This document shows, one piece after another, positions 1-7,138 of a stretch of 64,000 nt of DNA. Each line of letters opens with the position of its first letter. Within the stretch, counting starts at the first letter, position 1. The stretch is from JAEUHO01 sp046350655 (GTDB taxonomy: Bacteria > Planctomycetota > PLA2 > JAEUHO01). The position numbers were made by a program, and so were the translations under genes. The DNA is taken from the NCBI GenBank assembly GCA_046350655.1, contig JAXMAB010000010.1, forward strand, positions 268,283 through 332,282, written 5' to 3'. The notes under the pieces were generated by a model. It had not been told where the DNA came from, ran no database searches, and saw only the letters and a list, made by a program, of their open reading frames with translations.

Positions 1-113
1 GGCCGGGCGCGCCGGTCGAGGTGAGCGCGGTGGACCCGCTCAACTACACCGGCATCCTCGTGCCCGGCGACCGCGTCCCGCCGCAGGTCCGCCGCCGCAT
101 CACCGTCGGCTGA
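1..113 (+). CDS. C-terminal end of a DEAD/DEAH helicase, Lhr-like (partial)
   Basis: The window opens inside a reading frame whose codons start at base 3 and which ends at the TGA at 111-113. The last 36 residues include SAVDPLNYTGILVPGDRVP. This resembles the tail of Lhr-family large ATP-dependent helicases, where a segment of the type SA-DPLNL-GI-TPG-RVP lies close to the C-terminus. Only this tail is visible, so the helicase motifs cannot be checked. The protein ends soon after the motif, with a basic QVRRRITVG. The identification rests on one short motif; another large protein with the same ending is possible. Confidence 0.5.
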   Translation, partial: PGAPVEVSAVDPLNYTGILVPGDRVPPQVRRRITVG

Positions 114-160
114 CCGCGTCCGCGCGAGTCCCCGCGTCCCTCGGGGCGCGACCCCTCTCC

Positions 161-186
161 GGGACCGCGAGGCCCGGCGGCCGCCG
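161..186 (+). repeat. Dispersed palindrome-family copy
   Basis: GGGACCGCGAGGCCCGG followed by CGGCCGCCG, about 50 bases after the helicase stop codon. Single-arm copy of the family described in the findings. Confidence 0.75.
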
Positions 187-213
187 CGGACGGCGTCGCG
201 GGACGCAACTCGA

Positions 214-326
214 CACCTTGCCTCGATGCACGGGCGACACCGTGCCGTGAGGCGGGGTCCTTCGGGACGTCCGTGCGCCGTCGGCAGCGCGGGCGCACGG
301 CGCGCGCGGTCGTCCGCCGCGACCGG
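214..326 (+). repeat. 113-bp direct repeat, copy 1
   Basis: Runs from CACCTTGCCTCGATG to CGCCGCGACCGG and recurs at 503-615, exactly 289 bases further on. I noticed one difference (CCGTGCGCC against CCGGGCGCC). Confidence 0.85.
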
Positions 327-358
327 CGGGCGGGCACAAGGCCCGCACCCTACGGGTT
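319..358 (+). repeat. REP-like palindrome, forward
   Basis: The imperfect palindrome GGGCGGGCACAAGGCCCGC is followed by ACCCTACGGG. The same design recurs at 23316-23352 and, inverted, at 470-500. Elements with a GGGC...AAGG...GCCC core next to CCTACG are widespread in bacterial intergenic DNA. Confidence 0.6.
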
Positions 359-469
359 GCCGCGTCGGACCACGGGAACGGTGGATCGGTCGGCGACGTC
401 TCGGGCGCGTCGAACGCCGGACCGAATCGTGCCGCAAACGCGTCCCAGAGGGTCCGCATCGCGATTCTG

Positions 470-500
470 CCGTAGGGGCGGGCCTTGCGCCCGCCCGGGC
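470..500 (-). repeat. REP-like palindrome, reverse
   Basis: CCGTAGGGGCGGGCCTTGCG followed by CCCGCCCG is the inverted form of the element at 319-358. It directly precedes the second copy of the 113-bp repeat. Confidence 0.6.
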
Positions 501-502
501 GG

Positions 503-615
503 CACCTTGCCTCGATGCACGGGCGACACCGTGCCGTGAGGCGGGGTCCTTCGGGACGTCCGGGCGCCGTCGGCAGCGCGGGCGCACGGCGCGCGCGGTC
601 GTCCGCCGCGACCGG
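503..615 (+). repeat. 113-bp direct repeat, copy 2
   Basis: Second copy of the unit at 214-326. After its end the sequences diverge immediately, so the boundaries of the duplicated unit are sharp. Confidence 0.85.
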
Positions 616-666
616 ACCGCGCCAGCGTCCGAGCGCGCCCCGGTTCGCGCGTGCCCCTGGTTCGTC

Positions 667-2196
667 CTACGTCGGGCACTCCGCGTCGAGGATCGCGAGG
701 AACTTCTGGTAGAGGTCGTCGGCCTCCTTCGCGGAGTCGGCGACCGCGGTGAGGCCCGTGCGGCCGCACTCGGGCAGCGCGCTCATCATGTGGAAGACGA
801 TCCCCTTGAGCCGCGTCTGGTCGAAGTGCAGGCCGTGGCGCAGCGCGACGTCGAAGAGGTCCTCGGGCGTCAGCTGGCGGTACCGCTCGCCCTCGACGTG
901 GTCCGACGCGACGAAGTGCTTGCGCTTCCCGTCCGGCGCCGTGAAGTGCGCCGCCACCGGGTCGTAGGTGCCGTCGGTCAGGAACTGCAGCGTGAGGAAC
1001 GGGTGCGTCGTGCCGCCCTTGCGCAGGTTGATCTCGATCGCGTAGGCCTTCCACGCCTCGCCGGGCGCGCGCGCGACCACGAAGTCGAGCGCGAACCGCC
1101 CGATCACGCCCTCCTTGCCGAGCCGCACGCCGATCTTCTTCGCCTCGCGGCTGATCAGGCCCGCGTAGGAGTCGTCCGCGGGGAAGCGGCAGCCGAGGTA
1201 GCTCTGGCCGCTGGCGCCGCCGAGCATCTGGTCGTGGGTCGAGAGGAGCTCGACCTCGCCGAGCGGCGTCACGCGCAGCTGCACGCTGGGGCTGCGGATC
1301 TCCGGGGCCTCGATGCGCTCCTCGACGATGCCCTGCTGCTCCGCCAGCTTCTCGAGGAACACCTCGTACGCGAGGCTCTGGAGCTCGAAGGCCATGCGGG
1401 GCAGGGCCGCGCGGACCTCCTCGCGCTCGCCGGGCGCGCCGGACGGCGGCAGCCCCACGAGCGACAGGTTGGCGTTGCCCGTGCCCGAGACGCCCTCGTT
1501 CACCTTGATGACGACCTTCTTCATCGACGGGCGCTCGCGCCGCATCGCGACGATCGCGTCCACGAGGTGGTCCTCGGTCGAGAGGTCCTCGCGGCCGATG
1601 GGGTGGGGCACGCCCTCCTCGCGGAAGAGGCGGCGGGCGCTGCTCTTCGTGCCGAGGTGCACGAGCCGCGGGTCGCAGCCGTACATCGGCACGCCGAGCC
1701 TCATCGCCAGCTCGCGGTCGGCCCACGTGGTCGCGAACGGCACGAGGTGCGCGCGGTCCGGGTTGGGGACCAGGGCGCGCAGGCGCTCGAGCATCCGCGG
1801 GCGGTCGAGGAGCTTGCGCGAGAGGGGCCGCGACGAGGCGTCGAGCGGCGAGACGAGGAAGAGGCGCTTGCGCGCGTGGCTCGAGATCACGCCGGGCATC
1901 AGGTCGAGGTAGTAGTCGACGATGCTCGGGTGGATGGCCTGGCCCGTGACGTAGACGAGCCGCGCGCGCGGCTGCCGCAGGAGGAGGAGCAGGAAGAGGA
2001 ACCGCTCCTCGTACGCCTGGAGCTCGCTGCCCTTGAGCGCGACGTCGGTGTCGAGCGACGGGACGACGACGATGGTCTGCTCGTCCTGGTTGAGCGCGCG
2101 GATCGACGTCCACAGCGGGACGAGCTTCTGCTGGAGCGCGTCGAAGCGCGCCTGGTCGCGGACCCAGGCGGAGGTCGGGGCGGGGTTCGGGCTCAT
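667..2196 (-). CDS. PGM1-type ATP-grasp peptide ligase
   Basis: The product is a 509-residue cytosolic protein resembling the PGM1 group of ATP-grasp ligases: a pre-ATP-grasp N-terminal domain, an ATP-grasp core and a PGM1-type C-terminal domain. PGM1 of Streptomyces joins peptides to an amidino-containing amino acid using ATP. Visible marks are VVIKVNEGVSGTGNANL (nucleotide binding), QLRVTPLGEVELLSTHDQML, and EINLRKGGTTHPFLT with its acidic and basic metal/phosphate ligands. The start is the ATG at 2196 after CCGGAG; longer upstream frames run through repeat DNA. No peptide-precursor or transporter gene adjoins it, so the substrate cannot be told. The next gene, yebC-like, is divergent. Confidence 0.82.
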   Translation of the reverse strand: MSPNPAPTSAWVRDQARFDALQQKLVPLWTSIRALNQDEQTIVVVPSLDTDVALKGSELQAYEERFLFLLLLLRQPRARLVYVTGQAIHPSIVDYYLDLMPGVISSHARKRLFLVSPLDASSRPLSRKLLDRPRMLERLRALVPNPDRAHLVPFATTWADRELAMRLGVPMYGCDPRLVHLGTKSSARRLFREEGVPHPIGREDLSTEDHLVDAIVAMRRERPSMKKVVIKVNEGVSGTGNANLSLVGLPPSGAPGEREEVRAALPRMAFELQSLAYEVFLEKLAEQQGIVEERIEAPEIRSPSVQLRVTPLGEVELLSTHDQMLGGASGQSYLGCRFPADDSYAGLISREAKKIGVRLGKEGVIGRFALDFVVARAPGEAWKAYAIEINLRKGGTTHPFLTLQFLTDGTYDPVAAHFTAPDGKRKHFVASDHVEGERYRQLTPEDLFDVALRHGLHFDQTRLKGIVFHMMSALPECGRTGLTAVADSAKEADDLYQKFLAILDAECPT

Positions 2197-2257
2197 GGGG
2201 GGGCTCCGGCGGACGGAGGAGGATACCGGGCCCGCCGCAAGGCCCCACCGTCGCGGG

Positions 2258-2274
2258 CCGGGCCTCGCGTCCCC
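2258..2274 (-). repeat. Dispersed palindrome-family copy (GCGTCCC variant)
   Basis: CCGGGCCTCGCGTCCCC directly abuts the 19-bp tandem array in the divergent promoter region of the ligase and yebC-like genes. Confidence 0.65.
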
Positions 2275-2335
2275 GGGACACGACGCGGTCCCCGGGACAC
2301 GACGCGGTCCCCGGGACGCGACTCGGTCCCCGAGC
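2269..2335 (+). repeat. 19-bp tandem array upstream of the yebC-like gene
   Basis: Three full units of GTCCCCGGGACACGACGCG (the third is diverged) begin at 2269, 2288 and 2307, with a partial fourth at 2326. Each unit contains the palindrome TCCCCGGGA. The array sits about 75 bases before the yebC-like start and could be a set of operators or a simple tandem expansion. Confidence 0.75.
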
Positions 2336-2408
2336 GGGCGCCCGCGGGGCCCGGGGGTATCCTCGCGCACCGCCGCCCGGGTCGGGCGGCCCCCCGCGAG
2401 AGCCTCCC

Positions 2409-3113
<705 letters not shown>

Positions 3114-3204
3114 ACCCGGAGGCGAGCGGGCCTCGCGTCGGCGGAACGGGGGACGCGGTCCCCCGCGCCGCCGGACCGCGTCGGCGACCGGAGAAGACGC
3201 CGCG

Positions 3205-4113
3205 TCAGCGACCGGGGAGGCAGTCGTCGGAGGGGATCCCCTCGCGGGCCGTCTTCACGATCCCGCCCTCGACGTCGAGGCGCACGGGCGTGCTGACCGA
3301 CCAGTCCACGCCCTCCGGCAGCCGCACGTGGTGGACGAAGCCGCCCTGCGGCAGCAGGTGCACGTGGCGGGCGGGTGCGGACGTGGTCTTCTCGGGGAGC
3401 CGGACGAGCGTGATCTCCCGCTCGCCGCGGTCCTGCGTCGCCATGATCTGGAGACACTGCGCGCACACCTCGCACGAGTCGCGATAGAGGATCCAGACGC
3501 CGTCGCGGGGGTTCTCGAGCTTGCCCCAGACGCCGACGTCGGTGTCGCGGATGTGGCGGCCGACCCACGACGGCACGTCGGGCACGATGTACTTGGGGAG
3601 GACGCCGCCGCCCGCGTCGCCCGGGCGCGCCTCGCGGTTCAGCACGATCGGGAGCGCGGCGCCGACGGCGAGGGCGAGCAGCCCGACGAGGACGTCGAGC
3701 CGGCCGCCGCGCGCGAGCCGCCACGGGCGCGCCCACAGCAGCACCGCCAGCATGCCGAGGTCCACCGCGAGCATGACCCACGGCGGGACGGTGATCGTGG
3801 CGCCGAAGCAGCCGCACGACGCGGCGCCCGCCGTCACCTGCGAGACGAGCACGCCCGCGAACGCGAGGAGGAGCAGCGCGGCCAGCGGCCAGAAGCGGCC
3901 GGGGCGCAGCAAGGTGCCGAGGCCGACGAACGCCTCGACGCCGAGCACGACGGCGAACGTCGTCGCGAGGGGGAAGGGGAGCGTGCGGACGAGCGGCGGG
4001 AGGTCGGCGGGGGTGCCGAGGAGCGCCTTCAGGAGGCACCCCGCGACGATCCACAGGCCCGCGACGCGCGCGGCGAGCGCGGCGGAGAGCGGCGGGCGGG
4101 CCTCGGCGTCCAT
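3205..4113 (-). CDS. MauE/DoxX-like membrane protein with a thioredoxin-like tail
   Basis: A 302-residue inner-membrane protein with about four N-terminal hydrophobic helices like those of MauE, a protein needed for methylamine dehydrogenase disulfide maturation. A cysteine pair sits in CGCFG at residues 100-102, at the edge of a helix. After a fifth helix (about 140-165), a soluble exported part carries C214, C217 and C220 in CEVCAQC, a CxxC-type redox site. The layout suggests electron or disulfide relay across the membrane. No mau genes are nearby, so a role in methylamine oxidation is unlikely. The start is the ATG at 4113. The neighbour upstream is a SpoU methyltransferase on the same strand, 77 bases away. 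Confidence 0.72.
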   Translation of the reverse strand: MDAEARPPLSAALAARVAGLWIVAGCLLKALLGTPADLPPLVRTLPFPLATTFAVVLGVEAFVGLGTLLRPGRFWPLAALLLLAFAGVLVSQVTAGAASCGCFGATITVPPWVMLAVDLGMLAVLLWARPWRLARGGRLDVLVGLLALAVGAALPIVLNREARPGDAGGGVLPKYIVPDVPSWVGRHIRDTDVGVWGKLENPRDGVWILYRDSCEVCAQCLQIMATQDRGEREITLVRLPEKTTSAPARHVHLLPQGGFVHHVRLPEGVDWSVSTPVRLDVEGGIVKTAREGIPSDDCLPGR

Positions 4114-4190
4114 CGGGGGCTCCTACAAGTCGGGGGGAGCATCGTCGCCGGGCGGGGGGCTGTCCACCCCGCGCCCGGGCCACGGGCCCG

Positions 4191-5021
4191 TCACGGGCGG
4201 GGGGCCGCGCGGCGCTGCCGCCCGACCTCGTACAACATCGCCGCCGACGCGCTCCCGACGTTGAGCGAGTCCACGTCGCTCGCCATGGGGAGGGCCGCGG
4301 CGACGTCGCACGCCGCGAGGACCGCGGCGGCGATCCCGTCGCCCTCGGCGCCGAACACGACGCAGACGTCGCCGCGCAGGTCGACGGTCTCGACGGGGCG
4401 GGCGGTCGGCGCGGGGTGGGCGGCGACGCAGGTCACGCCGGCGGCGCGGAGGCGGCCGAGCGCCGCGACGAGGTCCACGGGCTCGACGACCGGCGTGCGG
4501 AAGACGGTGCCCATCGACGTCCGGATCGCGCGCGTGAGGAACGGGCTGCACGACGTCGCGCCGACGACGAGCCCGTGCGCGCCGAGGCCCGCCGCGTTGC
4601 GCACCACGACGCCGACGTTCTCCGCGCTCGCGAGGCCGTCGAGCGCGACGAGGAGCCGCGGGCGCGTCGCGTCGCGCAGGAGGTCGTCGAGGGTCGGCGG
4701 CCGCGGCACGTGGCCGAACGCCTTGACCGGCGCCGACACGAACCCGGACACGCGCCGCACGCCGTCGTCGTCCGGCGCGAGGAAGACGTCGATCGTGTCG
4801 GGCCGCGCGTCGAGCGCCGCGCGCAGCCGCTCGAGCCGGGCCGGCGTCGTGAGCATCGAGGTGACGGGGTACGGGCTCGCGAGCAACCGGAGCACGACGG
4901 CCTCGCCCTCCGCGACGAATTGCGCGCGGCGCTCGAGGTCGCGTTGCCGGCGCAGCGTGCGGAACGGCTCGAGGCCCGGGTGGGCGAGGTCCGTCGCGTC
5001 GAGGAGGTGGAGCGTCGCCAC
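4191..5021 (-). CDS. SpoU/TrmH family RNA 2'-O-methyltransferase
   Basis: A 276-residue protein with the SPOUT methyltransferase fold. The N-terminal part resembles a substrate-binding domain (RNA_methyl-like, FVAEGEAVVLRLL). The catalytic C-terminal part shows the three SpoU motifs: ENVGVVVRNAAGLGAHG with the catalytic Asn and Arg, VVFGAEGDGI, and SDVDSLNVGSASAAMLYE in the trefoil knot. It should transfer methyl from SAM to a ribose 2'-OH of rRNA or tRNA; the exact target is not readable from the sequence. The start is the ATG at 5021. Confidence 0.9.
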   Translation of the reverse strand: MATLHLLDATDLAHPGLEPFRTLRRQRDLERRAQFVAEGEAVVLRLLASPYPVTSMLTTPARLERLRAALDARPDTIDVFLAPDDDGVRRVSGFVSAPVKAFGHVPRPPTLDDLLRDATRPRLLVALDGLASAENVGVVVRNAAGLGAHGLVVGATSCSPFLTRAIRTSMGTVFRTPVVEPVDLVAALGRLRAAGVTCVAAHPAPTARPVETVDLRGDVCVVFGAEGDGIAAAVLAACDVAAALPMASDVDSLNVGSASAAMLYEVGRQRRAAPRP

Positions 5022-5114
5022 GGCGCGATTCTGCGGCCCGCGCCCGGCGCCGCCAACGTCGGTCGCTCCACGCGGTGCGTCCCTCGACGTCCTCCGGGGA
5101 GCGGTCGTGCCCCC

Positions 5115-5131
5115 GGGACCGCGAGGCCCGG
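5115..5131 (+). repeat. Dispersed palindrome-family copy
   Basis: GGGACCGCGAGGCCCGG in the gap between the SpoU gene start and the end of the next minus-strand gene, followed by GCCGGCGCC-rich sequence able to fold. Confidence 0.75.
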
Positions 5132-5208
5132 TCGCCGGCGCCGCGACCCGCGGGTCCGGCGGCGGCCGGCGGGCCCCGTCCGGGCGGGCGCCGGACGTCC
5201 GCGGGGGC

Positions 5209-5601
5209 TCACGCCGACGGGAAGTTCTGGAGCGTGGCGAGCGCCCCGAGCAGGTCGAGCGCGAGGGCGAGGAACCACGGCGCGCTGCGGCCGAAGCCGG
5301 CGCGGAACGCGCCGACGAGCGCCACGACCGCCGCGATCGCGTTCGCGAGGACGAGCACGGGCCAGAGGTCGGTCCACAGCGACCACGCGTCGGTGCCGCT
5401 CAGCTGCGCCGTCGGGTGGCCTCCCTTCACCGCGAACACCCACGCGGCGAGGCCGAGCGTGACGAGTCCGGGGAGCCCCGCGAGCGCGGCGCCGTTCGCG
5501 TGCGGTCGGGCGCGGACGATCGCCACGAGCCATCCGGCCGCGACGGCGACCCACGCGACGACCAGTCCCGGATCGATGCGCCCCCAGGCCAGCGTGTCCA
5601 T
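5209..5601 (-). CDS. Small four-helix membrane protein of unknown function
   Basis: A 130-residue protein that is mostly hydrophobic, with about four predicted transmembrane segments (residues about 12-30, 38-60, 82-103 and 107-125). A polar loop containing HPTAQLSGTDAWSLW lies between helices two and three. I do not recognise a family. The start is the ATG at 5601. It is transcribed away from the DUF2007 gene, from which it is separated by 129 bases. Confidence 0.65.
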   Translation of the reverse strand: MDTLAWGRIDPGLVVAWVAVAAGWLVAIVRARPHANGAALAGLPGLVTLGLAAWVFAVKGGHPTAQLSGTDAWSLWTDLWPVLVLANAIAAVVALVGAFRAGFGRSAPWFLALALDLLGALATLQNFPSA

Positions 5602-5730
5602 GCGCGGCTCCCGGCGACCTCGTCGAGCGTACCACCCACGCGTGGCCGCCCGGGGCCCGCGGACGGGGTCCGCGAACGATCCCGCCGGGCCGCCCCGACC
5701 GATTCCGGTACGCTATCCACCGGAGAAGCC

Positions 5731-6441
5731 ATGGCCCGCGTGACCGAGATCGCCCGCGCCGACACCGCGTTCGAGGCCCAGCGACTCGTCTCGCTCCTCG
5801 GCGAGGTCGGCATCGAAGCCGAGGTGGACGGCGTCCACATCGGCACGATGTTCGGCTCCCCTCCCCTCTTCGGGATCCGGGTGCTCGTCGCGGAGGCCGA
5901 CGCCGAACGCGCCGCCGCCGCGCTCGCGGAGCTCGCGCCCGCGCCGCACGACGAGGACGAGGTCGCCGCCGACGGCGACGTCGGCGACACGGCCGAGGAC
6001 GACGTCGAAGAGGACGCCGACGGGGCGGTCGTGGGGGAGGTCGCGGACCCCGCCGGGGCCCGAGCCGAGGACGCGGGCTCGGGGTCGTCGGCGAGCGCGG
6101 CGGCGGACCCCGCGGTGGAGGCGGGCGACGGGAACGCTGCGACCCGTGACGAGGCGGGCGCCGTGCTCGAACCGTGGCCCGCCGCGAAAGCCGAGCGATG
6201 GACGCGCCAGCTGTACAACATGGCCATCGGCGCTCTCCTACTCCTCGTGGTCTACGCGCCGGTCGGTCTCGTGCTGCTGGTCTACGTCGCCGTGCAGTGC
6301 GTGGACCCGCCGTACGGCGTCCTCGACGCGCCGCTCGCGCGGCGTCGCCTGCGTTGGGCGCGGGTTGCCGCAGGGGTCGGCGCCGCGCTCGTGGTCGCCG
6401 CCGGTCTGGTCTACGGATGGGGGCTCCGGATCGGCTCCTAA
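5731..6441 (+). CDS. DUF2007 domain protein with an acidic linker and two membrane helices
   Basis: A 236-residue protein. Residues 1-70 (ARADTAFEAQRLVSLLGEVGIEAEV and GIRVLVAEADAERAAAAL) match the DUF2007 type, a small alpha/beta domain thought to act in signalling or protein binding. Then follows a low-complexity acidic, Ala/Asp/Glu-rich linker (about 70-150). The C-terminus has two transmembrane helices, around residues 166-190 and 208-232. The DUF2007 domain is therefore tethered to the membrane. The start is the ATG at 5731 after CCGGAGAA; a longer open frame upstream is not coding-like. Confidence 0.78.
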   Translation: MARVTEIARADTAFEAQRLVSLLGEVGIEAEVDGVHIGTMFGSPPLFGIRVLVAEADAERAAAALAELAPAPHDEDEVAADGDVGDTAEDDVEEDADGAVVGEVADPAGARAEDAGSGSSASAAADPAVEAGDGNAATRDEAGAVLEPWPAAKAERWTRQLYNMAIGALLLLVVYAPVGLVLLVYVAVQCVDPPYGVLDAPLARRRLRWARVAAGVGAALVVAAGLVYGWGLRIGS

Positions 6442-6464
6442 TGGGCCCCGCGCGCGCTGCGGCG

Positions 6465-7094
6465 TCACGCGAGGGGCTGCGCCCCCGTCGCGAGCGCCAC
6501 GATCCGGGCCCCCTCGCGGGCCCAGTCGTCGCGCGTGAACCCGTACACGCGCCGGTCCGCGGGGCGCCGGTCCGTCCCGAGCATCGCGCAGCGCAACGTG
6601 CCTTCGAGCCGGAAGCCGACCCGTTCGGCCACCTTCCCGCTGCGTTCGTTGCGCGGGTCGGTGATCAGCTCGACGCGGACGGCGCCGAGGGCCTCGAAAC
6701 ACGTGCGCACCAGCGCCGCGGTGGTCTCGGTCACGATCCCGCGGCCCACCGCGTCGGTGCGCAGCCAGTAGCCGATCTCGAACGAAGGCAGCTCCCACTT
6801 CACGCGGTGCAGCCCGGTGCCCCCGAGCAGCCGCTGGTCCGCGCGGTCGAAGATCCCCATCGTGAAGTCGGTCCGCGCCTCGAACGCCGCGCGCAGCCGG
6901 CGGCAGGTCTCGGTGGACGCGGCGACGTCGGGGTGCCAGTCGGTCCATGGCAGCCACGGGCGCAGCTCGGCGAGCGACGCGTTCACGGCCGCGTGCAGCG
7001 CCGGCCCGTCCGCGAGCTCGTACGGCCGCAGGACGCACCGCGCGGTCTCGATCCGCGACGGCACGACGGGGGTGGGCGGGGGTTCGGTGGCCAT
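6465..7094 (-). CDS. GNAT N-acetyltransferase (RimJ/RimL-like)
   Basis: A 209-residue GCN5-related acetyltransferase. It starts with RIETARCVLRPYELADGPAL, typical of the RimJ/RimL group. The acetyl-CoA pyrophosphate loop is degenerate (TDAVGRGIVTETTAALV), as is common in this group. ELITDPRNERSGKVAERVGFRLEGTLR is the usual motif B region. Such enzymes acetylate ribosomal protein N-termini or small substrates; the sequence does not show which. The start is the ATG at 7094; the open frame continues far upstream without coding character. Confidence 0.87.
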   Translation of the reverse strand: MATEPPPTPVVPSRIETARCVLRPYELADGPALHAAVNASLAELRPWLPWTDWHPDVAASTETCRRLRAAFEARTDFTMGIFDRADQRLLGGTGLHRVKWELPSFEIGYWLRTDAVGRGIVTETTAALVRTCFEALGAVRVELITDPRNERSGKVAERVGFRLEGTLRCAMLGTDRRPADRRVYGFTRDDWAREGARIVALATGAQPLA

Positions 7095-7117
7095 CGTCGG
7101 AGCATAGCCGACGGCGA

Positions 7118-7133
7118 CCGGGCCTCGCGGTCC
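7118..7133 (-). repeat. Dispersed palindrome-family copy
   Basis: CCGGGCCTCGCGGTCC in the 44-base gap between the hydrolase stop and the acetyltransferase start. Confidence 0.65.
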
Positions 7134-7138
7134 AGAGC

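Larger units (their letters stand above)
114..666. repeat. Gene-free region made of repeats
   Basis: No convincing gene lies here. The stretch holds a palindrome-family copy at 161-186 and a 113-bp direct repeat at 214-326 and 503-615 (one mismatch noticed). It also holds two REP-like elements in opposite orientation, at about 319-358 and 470-500. The order is unit, REP forward, spacer, REP reverse, unit. Long open frames across it lack a plausible start or protein character. Confidence 0.75.

Noticed and set aside
3205..4113. MauE-like gene as evidence of methylamine oxidation
   Set aside because: No mauA, mauB or mauG-type partner adjoins it, and MauE-like/DoxX proteins occur widely without methylamine dehydrogenase.
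3328..5730. N-terminal extension of the DUF2007 protein by about 800 codons
   Set aside because: The extension is antisense to two minus-strand genes; the domain begins at the ATG at 5731 after a Shine-Dalgarno-like CCGGAGAA.
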